Assembly (NCBI RefSeq): GCF_946479885.1
Contig: NZ_CAMLHM010000053.1
Coordinates: 1-24,659, forward strand
DNA from: an uncultured Devosia sp.
GTDB taxonomy: Bacteria; Pseudomonadota; Alphaproteobacteria; Rhizobiales; Devosiaceae
Length of the DNA stretch: 24,659 nt
Direction: 5' to 3'
Shown here: piece by piece, positions 1 to 6,144 of the stretch
How positions within the stretch are numbered: the stretch's first letter is position 1
How the letters are laid out: every line of letters starts with the position of its first letter
Position numbers and translations under genes: made by a program
Notes under the pieces: generated by a model
The model's database searches: none
Told to the model about the DNA's origin: nothing
Seen by the model: the letters and a program-made list of their open reading frames with translations, nothing else

Positions 1-55
<55 letters not shown>

Positions 56-86
56 GCAGGGCCGTTGGCCCGACGCAAGGTGGCCC

Positions 87-115
87 TGATTAGGGCCCCT
101 GCCCGCCAGCGTCAA
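87..115 (-). promoter_or_regulatory. Sigma-70 promoter of tRNA-Val
   Basis: On the minus strand TTGACG (110-115) is separated by 17 bases from TAATCA (87-92), about 30 bases upstream of the tRNA 5' end. It is a good housekeeping promoter match, read directly from the sequence. Confidence 0.65.
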
Positions 116-120
116 CCGGC

Positions 121-158
121 AAAAAAAGAAATGGCCCCGGCGCGAGGCGCTCGGGGCC
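121..158 (-). terminator. Rho-independent terminator of the HU gene
   Basis: On the minus strand the arms GGCCCCG and CGGGGCC (152-158 and 133-139) form a hairpin followed by ATTTCTTTTTTT. It lies about 50 bases downstream of the HU stop codon, between HU and the tRNA-Val promoter. Confidence 0.85.
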
Positions 159-207
159 GATCAGCATGCCGATCCTGAGGACGCCTTCAGCGACCCCGAT
201 AGCGGTC

Positions 208-480
208 TTAGTTGATCGCGTCCTTCAGGCCCTTGCCGGGCTTGAACTTAGCCTGGTTCGAAGCCGGGATCTTGATCTCAGCGCCGGTGGCCGGGTTACG
301 GCCGGTCGAAGCCTTGCGCTGCGACACCGCGAAGGTGCCGAAACCAACGAGACGGACTTCTTCACCGGACTTCAGCGAGCCGGTGATTGCCTCGAACACT
401 GCGTCAACCGCTTCAGCGGCCTGTGCCTTGGTGATCGTCGCCTTGTCGGCGACGACGCCAACCAGATCGTTCTTGTTCAT
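208..480 (-). CDS. hupB: DNA-binding protein HU
   Basis: This 90-residue protein is the usual size of an HU nucleoid protein. It starts MNKNDLVGVVADKA and has the family hallmarks GFGTFAVSQRKA followed by GRNPATGAEIKIPAS, the beta-arm that bends DNA in the minor groove. HU works as a dimer that compacts the nucleoid and assists replication, recombination and transcription. The ATG at 480 is preceded by GAGGAAA at good spacing. A strong terminator follows the gene. Being downstream of lon in the same direction, with other genes now between them, recalls the lon-hupB adjacency of many alphaproteobacteria. Confidence 0.97.
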   Translation of the reverse strand: MNKNDLVGVVADKATITKAQAAEAVDAVFEAITGSLKSGEEVRLVGFGTFAVSQRKASTGRNPATGAEIKIPASNQAKFKPGKGLKDAIN

Positions 481-604
481 AGCGTTTCCTCACAGTGAAT
501 TGCCCGCCCCGCTGGCGAACCCTGAAACGCGGCAACCCTTGGTCGATTCTGCTCGAAACGCAAGGATTTCCGGGGTTTTTGCGAGGCCGGACGGTGCAAT
601 GCTG

Positions 605-633
605 TTAATGGACCGGAAAAATTGCCCCGACAA
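605..633 (-). promoter_or_regulatory. Candidate sigma-70 promoter of the HU gene
   Basis: On the minus strand TTGTCG (628-633) is followed after 17 bases by CATTAA (605-610). It lies about 125 bases upstream of the HU start codon in an otherwise non-coding gap (481-686). The match is moderate and the transcription start is unproven. Confidence 0.4.
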
Positions 634-686
634 GTCCGGTTTATGAGTTTTTCCCGGATTTCCGGGCTTTCCTGCGGATTGCGAGG

Positions 687-1886
687 CTATTGCCCGGCCG
701 CCGGGACAGGCCGTGCGCTGCGCCTTATGCCCAGCATAAGGGGTAGTGCCAATAGGTAGATTCCGGCCCCGATGATCCAGATCAACCCCGGCCAAGTGCC
801 GCGGATGGCGAAATAGGTGAAGCTGAAGAAAAGCGGCCCGAAGATCGATGCGAGGCTGACAAGGCTGGCCAGCACACCCTGCAACTGCCCCTGCTTGTCG
901 GAGCCGACCTGGGTGGTGGTCAGCGATTGCAGCGCCGGCATGCCGATGCCGCCGAGGGCAAAGAGCGGCGCCAGGGCGAACAGGATCCAACCCTGCGTGG
1001 CGAAGCCGACAACGACCAGAGCCGTCAATTCGCAGGCCATGCCCACGACCAGCGCCCAGCGCTCACCGAGCCTGGCCACCGCTGGACCGGTGAGGAGCGC
1101 CTGTGCGCCGGCGTGGAACACACCGAACGCGCCGAGCGACAGGCCGATCATCAGCCCGTTCCACCGGAAGCTGTCCTCGCCGAACATGGCCCAGATGGTG
1201 CCATACATGGTGCCGACGAAATTCATGATGACGAAGATGGCCATCAGCGGAATCAGCGCCGAAAAGGTCAGGGCCCACCTGAGTGGCTTGAAGGGGTTGA
1301 GCGCGTCCCAGGTAAACTTCGCGCCCGGCTCGCCCTTGCGCGATTCTGGCAGCACGAAGAGCGCGAGGGCGAAGTTGATGCCGTTGAGCAAAGCCGCGGC
1401 GATAAAGGGTGCACGCACCCAGTAGTCGCCGAGCACACCGCCGATTACCGGGCCGATGATGAAGCCGATGCCGAACATGGCGTGGAACAGTCCAAAGCGT
1501 TTGGCGCGTTCCTGTTCGCTCGAAATATCGGTGATGTAAGCGGTCGCAACCGCCATGTTGGCGCTGGTGATGCCCGATATGGCGCGGCCCAGCACCAGCA
1601 TCCAGAGTTCGGGCGCGAAGGCCATGATCAGATAGTCAATGGCGGCACCGGCCAGCGACACCAGCAAGACAGGACGCCGGCCGAAGCGGTCGCTCAGCAC
1701 GCCCAGAATCGGCGAAAACAGGAACTGGCAGGCCGAATAGAGCGCCAGCATGAGACCGAGGAGCGTCGCCACCTCGGAGATATGGCCGACATCGCGCAGC
1801 AGCGCCGGCAGGATGGGAAAAATCAGGCCGATGCCGACAGCATCGAGGGTCACGGCGGCAAGAATGACGACGAGGGCCTTATTCAA
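687..1886 (-). CDS. TCR/Tet-family MFS drug exporter (TetA-like)
   Basis: This 399-residue, 12-helix major facilitator protein closely resembles class A/C tetracycline/H+ antiporters over its whole length. It has the N-terminal TLDAVGIGL (Asp15), motif A GVLSDRFGRRP (Asp66 and Arg70), AIDYLIM (Asp84), Arg101, and a FGEDSFRWN segment. One difference stands out: the motif-C region reads GITSANMAVATAYI, so Gly111 of TetA is methionine. The start is TTG at 1886, supported by AGGAG six bases upstream; no ATG is near. No repressor gene is adjacent, unlike classical tetA-tetR pairs, but a tetR fragment lies at 4964-5203. Fold and exporter class are well supported; actual tetracycline export is uncertain. 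Confidence 0.88.
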   Translation of the reverse strand: MNKALVVILAAVTLDAVGIGLIFPILPALLRDVGHISEVATLLGLMLALYSACQFLFSPILGVLSDRFGRRPVLLVSLAGAAIDYLIMAFAPELWMLVLGRAISGITSANMAVATAYITDISSEQERAKRFGLFHAMFGIGFIIGPVIGGVLGDYWVRAPFIAAALLNGINFALALFVLPESRKGEPGAKFTWDALNPFKPLRWALTFSALIPLMAIFVIMNFVGTMYGTIWAMFGEDSFRWNGLMIGLSLGAFGVFHAGAQALLTGPAVARLGERWALVVGMACELTALVVVGFATQGWILFALAPLFALGGIGMPALQSLTTTQVGSDKQGQLQGVLASLVSLASIFGPLFFSFTYFAIRGTWPGLIWIIGAGIYLLALPLMLGIRRSARPVPAAGQ

Positions 1887-2082
1887 GGGATGCTCCTGTT
1901 GCTTCTGCCATCAGCCGGCATGTGGAGGTAGGGCGTTCACGGGCGCGTTACAAGAGACATGGCGCGCCGTGGTGACAGAGCGTGGCAGGAGCGGCCAGTT
2001 CCGGGTTGGCGCTTGCTACCAGAGGTCGAAACGGCGAATAGAGTTTATCACGCAATTGCGAAATCCGAGGCGAGGAGCTGTT

Positions 2083-3000
2083 ATGGAGAACCGGACCTGG
2101 GTTGAGATTGTCCAAGACAATGTTGGCCGGTTTGGCGATCTCGTGGTCGGCATAGATCCTCACCGTCCCGACATTCCGCACGCGCTGGCGCGCGACGATG
2201 CCCCGAACTGGCTTTCGGACTACGTCAACTTCATCCTCGACACGGTCGAGGGAAGCGTCGGCTTCGTGAAATTCCAGTCTGCCTATTTCGAAGCACACGG
2301 CCTGGTTGGACTGACTGCGCTATCGCTCGGAATGAAGCGGGCCAAGGCCGCCGGCATGGGCGTGATAATGGACGCCAAGCGCGGCGACATTGGTCCCACG
2401 GCCGCCGCCTATGCCCGTGCCTATCTGACACCTGCAGCCGATGGCGGCAGCGGAGATTTCGAAGCGGATTGCCTGACGATCAACCCCTTGATGGGGCCGG
2501 ACACGCTTGACCCATTCGTCGACTGTGCCAGGCAGTTCGGCAAGGGCCTGTTCGTGCTGTGTCGCACGTCCAATCCCGGCGCGAGCTGGCTGCAGGACAA
2601 GATGGCGGGGAACAGGCTGGTATCCGACCGGGTCGCCGACCTGATCAGTGCGCTGGCCACGACCACCGATGCCGAACATCTGAGCCCGTTTGGGGCGGTG
2701 ATCGGCGCAACGGTGCCGCATGAAGGGCGCCGCCTCCGGCAGCTGCTGCCGCATTCGATCATTCTTGCGCCGGGCCTCGGCGCCCAGGGTGGCGATGCCG
2801 CGAGCATCCACTCGCTCCGCGGCACTCGCCAGGGCGATCTGCTGGTGCCGGTGTCGCGCGGCCTGACGCGCGTGGAAGACCTCGACATGCCGGTGGACCT
2901 CTATCGCGCTACGATCGTGGAAAGAATCGACCAGTTCAAGGCTGCGATCGCCTACGATTACGCAGGGGCCAGCCAAATCAAGCTTGTTTCCGGCGACTGA
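2083..3000 (+). CDS. pyrF: Orotidine 5'-phosphate decarboxylase, type 2 (PyrF2-like)
   Basis: This 305-residue protein should convert OMP to UMP plus CO2, the last step of de novo UMP synthesis. It shows the type 2 signature MDAKRGDIGPTA (Asp97, catalytic Lys99, Asp102), the N-terminal VVGIDPHRPDIP strand, TINPLMGPD, the RTSNPGA segment, and phosphate-binding PGLGAQGG (230-237) with VSRG (257-260). Its length fits the type 2 family and is longer than the roughly 230 residues of type 1 enzymes. The ATG at 2083 is favoured by GAGGAG about six bases upstream; an in-frame ATG at 1750 would run over the exporter start region. Neighbours are unrelated, so this is probably a single-gene unit. No clear promoter or terminator was found. 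Confidence 0.88.
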   Translation: MENRTWVEIVQDNVGRFGDLVVGIDPHRPDIPHALARDDAPNWLSDYVNFILDTVEGSVGFVKFQSAYFEAHGLVGLTALSLGMKRAKAAGMGVIMDAKRGDIGPTAAAYARAYLTPAADGGSGDFEADCLTINPLMGPDTLDPFVDCARQFGKGLFVLCRTSNPGASWLQDKMAGNRLVSDRVADLISALATTTDAEHLSPFGAVIGATVPHEGRRLRQLLPHSIILAPGLGAQGGDAASIHSLRGTRQGDLLVPVSRGLTRVEDLDMPVDLYRATIVERIDQFKAAIAYDYAGASQIKLVSGD

Positions 3001-3038
3001 CCGGCAGATCTCTTTGCGCACGATCCTCTTGCACTTGC

Positions 3039-3094
3039 GGAACGGGCCGATCCGACGAGCGTTGCTCCTGCACAAACAGGAGCGCGCCATGGGT
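3039..3094 (+). promoter_or_regulatory. Orphan EcfG-type promoter plus leader, second copy of the glsB upstream region
   Basis: GGAAC (3039-3043), a 16-base spacer and CGTT (3060-3063) match the general-stress sigma factor EcfG promoter. The match to 5253-5309 continues through the spacer and leader to ATGGGT, with four differences in about 57 positions, well beyond the promoter consensus. The reading frame opened at 3089 codes for only 21 residues, runs antisense into the merR 3' end and does not resemble GlsB. It is therefore read as a displaced duplicate whose gene is gone. Confidence 0.75.
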
Positions 3095-3119
3095 GCTCAG
3101 ACCCGCGATTTTCCCGCCG

Positions 3120-3530
3120 CTAGGACGCCTCTCGTCGCGCCAGTGCCGGGGTGAGGCGCATGAGACGCTGAAAGCTTGGGCACTCCATATGCGACGGCGC
3201 TGGGCATTCTGCGACATGGCGCAGCGCCTTGCTCAGCGTGGTCAGGCTCCGGATCTGCCGGTCGATCTGGTCGGCGCGCTGTTGCAGATCGAGCCGGGGC
3301 AAGGCCGGTGCGCCACCGGCAGAGAACATGGCGCGAATCTCGTCGAGTGAAAAGCCGGCCAGCTTGCCCATAGTGATGAGCGTGAGCTGGGTCAGCGTGT
3401 CCGGCCCATATTGGCGGCGCAGGCCCTTCCGTCCATCGGGACGGATCAGGCCGACTTCCTCGTAGTAGCGCAGAGCGGATGGCGACATGCCGCTGCGACG
3501 GGACAGCTCGCCGATATCGATCAGATTCAC
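3120..3530 (-). CDS. MerR-family transcriptional regulator, divergent from an MFS exporter
   Basis: This protein has 136 residues from a GTG start at 3530, which is preceded by GAGG and opens directly into the winged helix-turn-helix (IGELSRRSGMSPSALRYYEEVGLI). An ATG at 3587 would add 19 residues and span the operator, so GTG is preferred. A dimerisation helix follows (about 78-105). The C-terminal loop CPAPSHMECP has Cys109 and Cys117 separated by seven residues, the spacing of CueR's metal-binding Cys112/Cys120 (CPGDDSADCP). MerR proteins usually untwist a long-spacer promoter when ligand binds, here probably that of the exporter at 3599 and their own gene. The ligand is unknown: the cysteine pair could bind metal or sense thiol stress, but related loops also occur beside drug exporters. 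Confidence 0.9.
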   Translation of the reverse strand: MNLIDIGELSRRSGMSPSALRYYEEVGLIRPDGRKGLRRQYGPDTLTQLTLITMGKLAGFSLDEIRAMFSAGGAPALPRLDLQQRADQIDRQIRSLTTLSKALRHVAECPAPSHMECPSFQRLMRLTPALARREAS

Positions 3531-3532
3531 GC

Positions 3533-3563
3533 TTGACCTCAAGTTGACTTGAAGTGGCAAGGT
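3533..3563 (+). promoter_or_regulatory. MerR/SoxR-type operator-promoter between merR and the MFS exporter
   Basis: TTGACC (3533-3538) is followed by the near-perfect palindrome CCTCAAGTTGACTTGAAG (3537-3554; one mismatch between arms). A weak -10 (CAAGGT, 3558-3563) lies after a 19-base spacer. The layout matches the soxS promoter, where the regulator's palindrome fills an over-long spacer. The palindrome begins seven bases from the merR GTG and covers its ribosome-binding site, suggesting autorepression. Confidence 0.7.
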
Positions 3564-3598
3564 AGGCTTCGACGTCCACGAGCTCAAGAGAAATCACC

Positions 3599-4819
3599 AT
3601 GACTGTCGTCTCCGCCCGGCCCGCCATGACACTGGCAGCGCTTGCCGGCGCTACGCTGCTGGCCGCCATGGGCAGCAGCATCGCCACTGTTGCCCTGCCC
3701 AGCCTGGCGGCGGCCTTTCCGGCCACCGTGGCGGAGCTGCAATGGGTCATTCTGGCATATCTGCTGACCATGACGGTCACCATCGTCGCCGCCGGGAGGC
3801 TGGGCGATCTGTATGGCCATCGGCGTCTGCTCATCATCGGGCTCGCCCTGTTTGCCGCGGCATCGCTGGTCGGCGCGGCGAGCCCGAACCTGGGCCTGCT
3901 CTTCGCGGCGCGGGCAGTTCAGGGGGTCGGCGCGGCGGTGCTCATGGCCATGCCCATGTCCATCGCGCGGAACACCATTGCCGCCGACCGGACCGGCGCG
4001 GTGATGGGGCTGCTGGGCACCATGTCGGCGATCGGCACCGCGCTCGGGCCTTCGCTTGGCGGTGCGTTGATGGCCGGATTTGGCTGGCAGGCCGCCTTCA
4101 TGCTGCTGGCGGGCTGCGGCGTGGTCGTGCTCGGACTGGTCATTTTCGCAGTACCCGTCGCGCCAATGGCAGCAACGGCCGGGCCCTGGACGCTCCCCAC
4201 CGCCCTGATGCGCGACCGGGTGATCGGGACGGGGCTGATCACCAACATGTTGATCGGCGCCGTAATGATGGCGACGCTGGTTGTCGGCGCGCTCTTCCTC
4301 GCCTTCGGGCTGGGGCTCGACGCCGTGCAGACCGGGTTGGTCATGGCGGTCGGGCCGGTCGTGTCGGCTTTTGCCGGAATTCCCGCCGGGCGGCTGAGCG
4401 ATCGGGTTGGCTATCGCCGGGCAACGCTGATCGGCCTCGCTGAGATCGGCGTGGGGACAACGTGCCTCGCGACCCTGCCGATCTGGTGGGGCACGGCTGG
4501 TTATGTGGGCGCGCTGATCGTCCTCACGCCGGGTTTCCAGCTCTTCCTCGCAGCCAACAACGCCGCCGTGATGCAGGCCGCCCCGGACGGGCAGCGCGGC
4601 ATGGTCTCGGGCCTATTGGGACTGTCGCGCAATCTGGGCCTTCTCACCGGTGCTTCGGCCATGGCGACCCTGTTCGGCGCCCTGGTCGGCGCGGAACGCA
4701 TCGCGACCGCCTCCAAGGCCAGCATCGGCAGCGCCTTCACCATGGTCTTCCTGCTGGCGGCCGGATTGGCCGTGGCCGGAATGGGGTTGGCGATTTATGG
4801 GCGGCCAAAGGCGGCGTAG
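3599..4819 (+). CDS. MFS exporter under MerR control
   Basis: This 406-residue major facilitator has about 12 hydrophobic helices. Motif A is GRLGDLYGHRR after helix 2. The N-terminal helix GSSIATVALPSLAAAF and the following WVILAYLLTM are typical of EmrB/DHA2-like drug:proton antiporters, although the length is that of a 12-helix member. A second motif-A-like segment, GRLSDRVGYRR, lies in the middle of the protein. It probably pumps a drug or toxic organic compound out across the inner membrane. The ATG at 3599 has a weak AAGAGA upstream. The gene faces merR across a MerR-type operator, so induction by the MerR ligand is expected. A perfect terminator follows 11 bases after the stop. Confidence 0.88.
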   Translation: MTVVSARPAMTLAALAGATLLAAMGSSIATVALPSLAAAFPATVAELQWVILAYLLTMTVTIVAAGRLGDLYGHRRLLIIGLALFAAASLVGAASPNLGLLFAARAVQGVGAAVLMAMPMSIARNTIAADRTGAVMGLLGTMSAIGTALGPSLGGALMAGFGWQAAFMLLAGCGVVVLGLVIFAVPVAPMAATAGPWTLPTALMRDRVIGTGLITNMLIGAVMMATLVVGALFLAFGLGLDAVQTGLVMAVGPVVSAFAGIPAGRLSDRVGYRRATLIGLAEIGVGTTCLATLPIWWGTAGYVGALIVLTPGFQLFLAANNAAVMQAAPDGQRGMVSGLLGLSRNLGLLTGASAMATLFGALVGAERIATASKASIGSAFTMVFLLAAGLAVAGMGLAIYGRPKAA

Positions 4820-4830
4820 CGCACCAAGGC

Positions 4831-4865
4831 AAAACGGCGACCCTTGCGGATCGCCGTTTTTCATT
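4831..4865. terminator. Bidirectional terminator after the MFS gene, diverged copy of the lon terminator
   Basis: AAAACGGCGA (4831-4840) and TCGCCGTTTT (4851-4860) are a perfect 10-base stem around a 10-base loop, with T- and A-rich flanks so it can act in both directions. The loop CCCTTGCGGA is identical to that of the lon terminator at 6096-6123. One stem pair differs by a compensatory change (A-T here, G-C there). Confidence 0.88.
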
Positions 4866-4878
4866 CACTGCCGTTCGC

Positions 4879-4962
4879 TCAGTGCGGCAGGCCGGCGGTG
4901 GCGTCGTCGGCCGGCCGGTATCGACCGTGGTCGAAACAGCCGGGGTGGCGACCTCATCGAAG
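4879..4962 (-). pseudogene. 3'-terminal fragment of lon, frameshifted
   Basis: Read on the minus strand, this encodes [16 protein letters not shown], identical to 16 residues near the C-terminus of the intact Lon. A one-base deletion (around 4911-4918, one G fewer than 6176-6182) then shifts the frame; beyond it the DNA still matches to a TGA at 4879-4881. The only substitutions against lon are synonymous (GAA/GAG, GCC/GCT, GGT/GGC) or swap stop codons (TAA/TGA). Similarity stops abruptly at 4962, where a tetR fragment begins on the other strand. It cannot be a working gene. Confidence 0.85.
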
Positions 4963-4963
4963 G

Positions 4964-5203
4964 GATGCGGCCCGATATGTGGTGGGCTATGTCCTCGAGG
5001 AACAGGGCGAGCGGGAGCGGATGGATGAGGAGGCGGGGGCCGAGGGCGATATCGACGGCGAGCTGGCGCCGTTCCCTATCCTCGCCGAAGCCTTCCGGTC
5101 GCTGGAGAAAGAGGGCTCGATCAACACCGAGGCCGCGTTTGAGCGCGGGCTGCGCTATATGGTCGTGGGGATGCAGGCGGAATCTCCAATGCGCGCCCGC
5201 TAA
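4964..5203 (+). pseudogene. C-terminal remnant of a TetR-type repressor
   Basis: The 79 codons before the TAA/TAG-region stop at 5203 read like the end of the tetracycline-repressor ligand-binding domain (TetR_C_1). YVVGYVLEEQGERER parallels TetR's FTLGCVLEDQEHQV, and ILAEAFRSLEKEGSINTEAA followed by FERGLRYMVVGMQ parallels its final two helices. The first roughly 130 residues, including the helix-turn-helix, are absent: upstream sequence switches at 4963 to the antisense lon fragment. An in-frame ATG at 4844 exists, but the resulting N-terminus is only lon antisense and terminator. A linked Tet-type exporter lies at 687-1886, 3 kb away and in the opposite direction, so this may be a stranded relic of its regulator, though that is inference. 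Confidence 0.75.
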
Positions 5204-5252
5204 GCGCCTGACATAAGCCCAACGCGCCGGTATTGGCTCCGATAGGACCCGG

Positions 5253-5277
5253 GGAACGGGCTGGTCCGCCGAGCGTT
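5253..5277 (+). promoter_or_regulatory. EcfG (general stress response) promoter of glsB-yidB
   Basis: GGAAC (5253-5257), a 16-base spacer and CGTT (5274-5277) match the alphaproteobacterial EcfG consensus GGAAC-N16/17-CGTT exactly. It lies 26 bases upstream of the glsB ATG. The protein class downstream (stress-induced membrane protein) agrees with this control. Confidence 0.85.
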
Positions 5278-5303
5278 GCTCCCTGCACAAACAGGAGCGC
5301 GCC

Positions 5304-5561
5304 ATGGGTATCATCTGGACAATCGTCATCGGCTTCGTCGCCGGCATCATCGCCAAACTCATTATGCCCGGCAGCAACGAGCCGTCCGGCTTCATCATGA
5401 CCACCATCCTGGGGATCGTCGGCGCGTTTGTCGCTTCGTTCCTCGGCCAGGCGCTGGGTTGGTATTCGCCCGGTGAAGGGGCAGGCCTGATCGGCGCGGT
5501 GATCGGCGCCATCATCGTGCTGGCCGTCTGGGGCATGATTGCCGGTCGCCGCCGCGCCTGA
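5304..5561 (+). CDS. GlsB/YeaQ/YmgE-family stress-response membrane protein
   Basis: This 85-residue protein is almost wholly hydrophobic with three membrane segments. It carries the glycine-rich family pattern: IVIGFVAGIIAKLIMPG, then ILGIVGAFVASFLGQALG, then GLIGAVIGAIIVLAVWG, ending in a basic RRR tail. The family is annotated as transglycosylase-associated protein; its biochemical role is unknown, but members are repeatedly stress-induced. AGGAG lies six bases before ATG 5304. It is followed 22 bases later by yidB in an apparent operon driven by an EcfG promoter. Confidence 0.93.
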   Translation: MGIIWTIVIGFVAGIIAKLIMPGSNEPSGFIMTTILGIVGAFVASFLGQALGWYSPGEGAGLIGAVIGAIIVLAVWGMIAGRRRA

Positions 5562-5583
5562 CCCCCAAACAGGAGATATCGAG

Positions 5584-6072
5584 ATGGCTCGAGGAATGCC
5601 TTCAATGGTAGCGCTGCTTGGCCTGTTGGCCGTGGCGGGTTACCAAAATCGTGACAAGCTGGGTGGCATGCTGAACGGCATGGGCGGCCAGCCGGCCGAT
5701 CCGGCCAATCCGGGCCGTTCGAGCGGTGGCCTGGGCGACCTGCTGAACGGCCTGGGCGGTGCACTTGGCGGCGCATCGGCCGGCCGCGTGCTGAGCGGCG
5801 GCCTGGGTGATCTTGTCGACCGCTTTCGCCAGTCGGGCCGCAGCCAGCAGGCGGATAGCTGGATCAATACGGGGCAGGACAATGTTCCGGTCGAAGCGTC
5901 CGACCTCGAGGAAGCGCTGGGTGAAGACACCATCACCGAGCTGACGCAGAAAACCGGCCTGTCGCGCACCGAACTGCTGGAACGCCTATCGAAGACCCTG
6001 CCCGACGCGGTCAACAGGATGACACCGAACGGCCGGGTCCCCACCGAGGCAGAAGCCGCGCGGCTGATGTAG
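5584..6072 (+). CDS. YidB/DUF937-family protein
   Basis: This 162-residue protein starts at ATG 5584, eight bases after AGGAG; an upstream in-frame ATG would overlap glsB. It has a short hydrophobic N-terminus and then a Gly/Ala-rich low-complexity region with repeated GGLGDLLNGLGG-like units (about 48-80). The C-terminal domain contains DSWINTGQDNVPVEASDLEE and a helical segment (TELTQKTGLSRTELLERLSK) typical of YidB/DUF937. The function is unknown. It is the second gene of the EcfG-promoted pair with glsB, so a role in general stress is suggested. The 3' end faces lon tail-to-tail across a shared terminator. Confidence 0.88.
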   Translation: MARGMPSMVALLGLLAVAGYQNRDKLGGMLNGMGGQPADPANPGRSSGGLGDLLNGLGGALGGASAGRVLSGGLGDLVDRFRQSGRSQQADSWINTGQDNVPVEASDLEEALGEDTITELTQKTGLSRTELLERLSKTLPDAVNRMTPNGRVPTEAEAARLM

Positions 6073-6095
6073 CGGCCTTATCGCGACGACAAACG

Positions 6096-6130
6096 AAAAC
6101 GGCGGCCCTTGCGGACCGCCGTTCTTTATT
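6096..6130. terminator. Terminator shared by yidB and lon
   Basis: AACGGCGG (6098-6105) pairs with CCGCCGTT (6116-6123) around the loop CCCTTGCGGA. On the plus strand it is followed by CTTTATT; on the minus strand by TTCGTTTG. It sits between the converging yidB and lon stop codons. It is the second copy of the hairpin at 4831-4860. Confidence 0.82.
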
Positions 6131-6144
6131 CAAAGCGTGACCGC

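Noticed and set aside
640..686. Terminator for the Tet-like exporter (CCCGGAAATCCGGG hairpin)
   Set aside because: On the minus strand the stem is followed by AAAAAC, not a T-run. It is not a convincing intrinsic terminator.
4844..4963. An N-terminal extension giving the tetR remnant a start codon and 40 extra residues
   Set aside because: These codons are the lon terminator and antisense lon. They are an accident of the junction, not a repressor N-terminus.
5278..5298. Hairpin hiding the glsB ribosome-binding site (GCTCCCTG/CAGGAGC), possible RNA thermometer
   Set aside because: An EcfG transcript would begin about 5-8 bases after CGTT (5277), inside the left arm, so the full stem is probably not transcribed. 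The same applies to 3064-3083.
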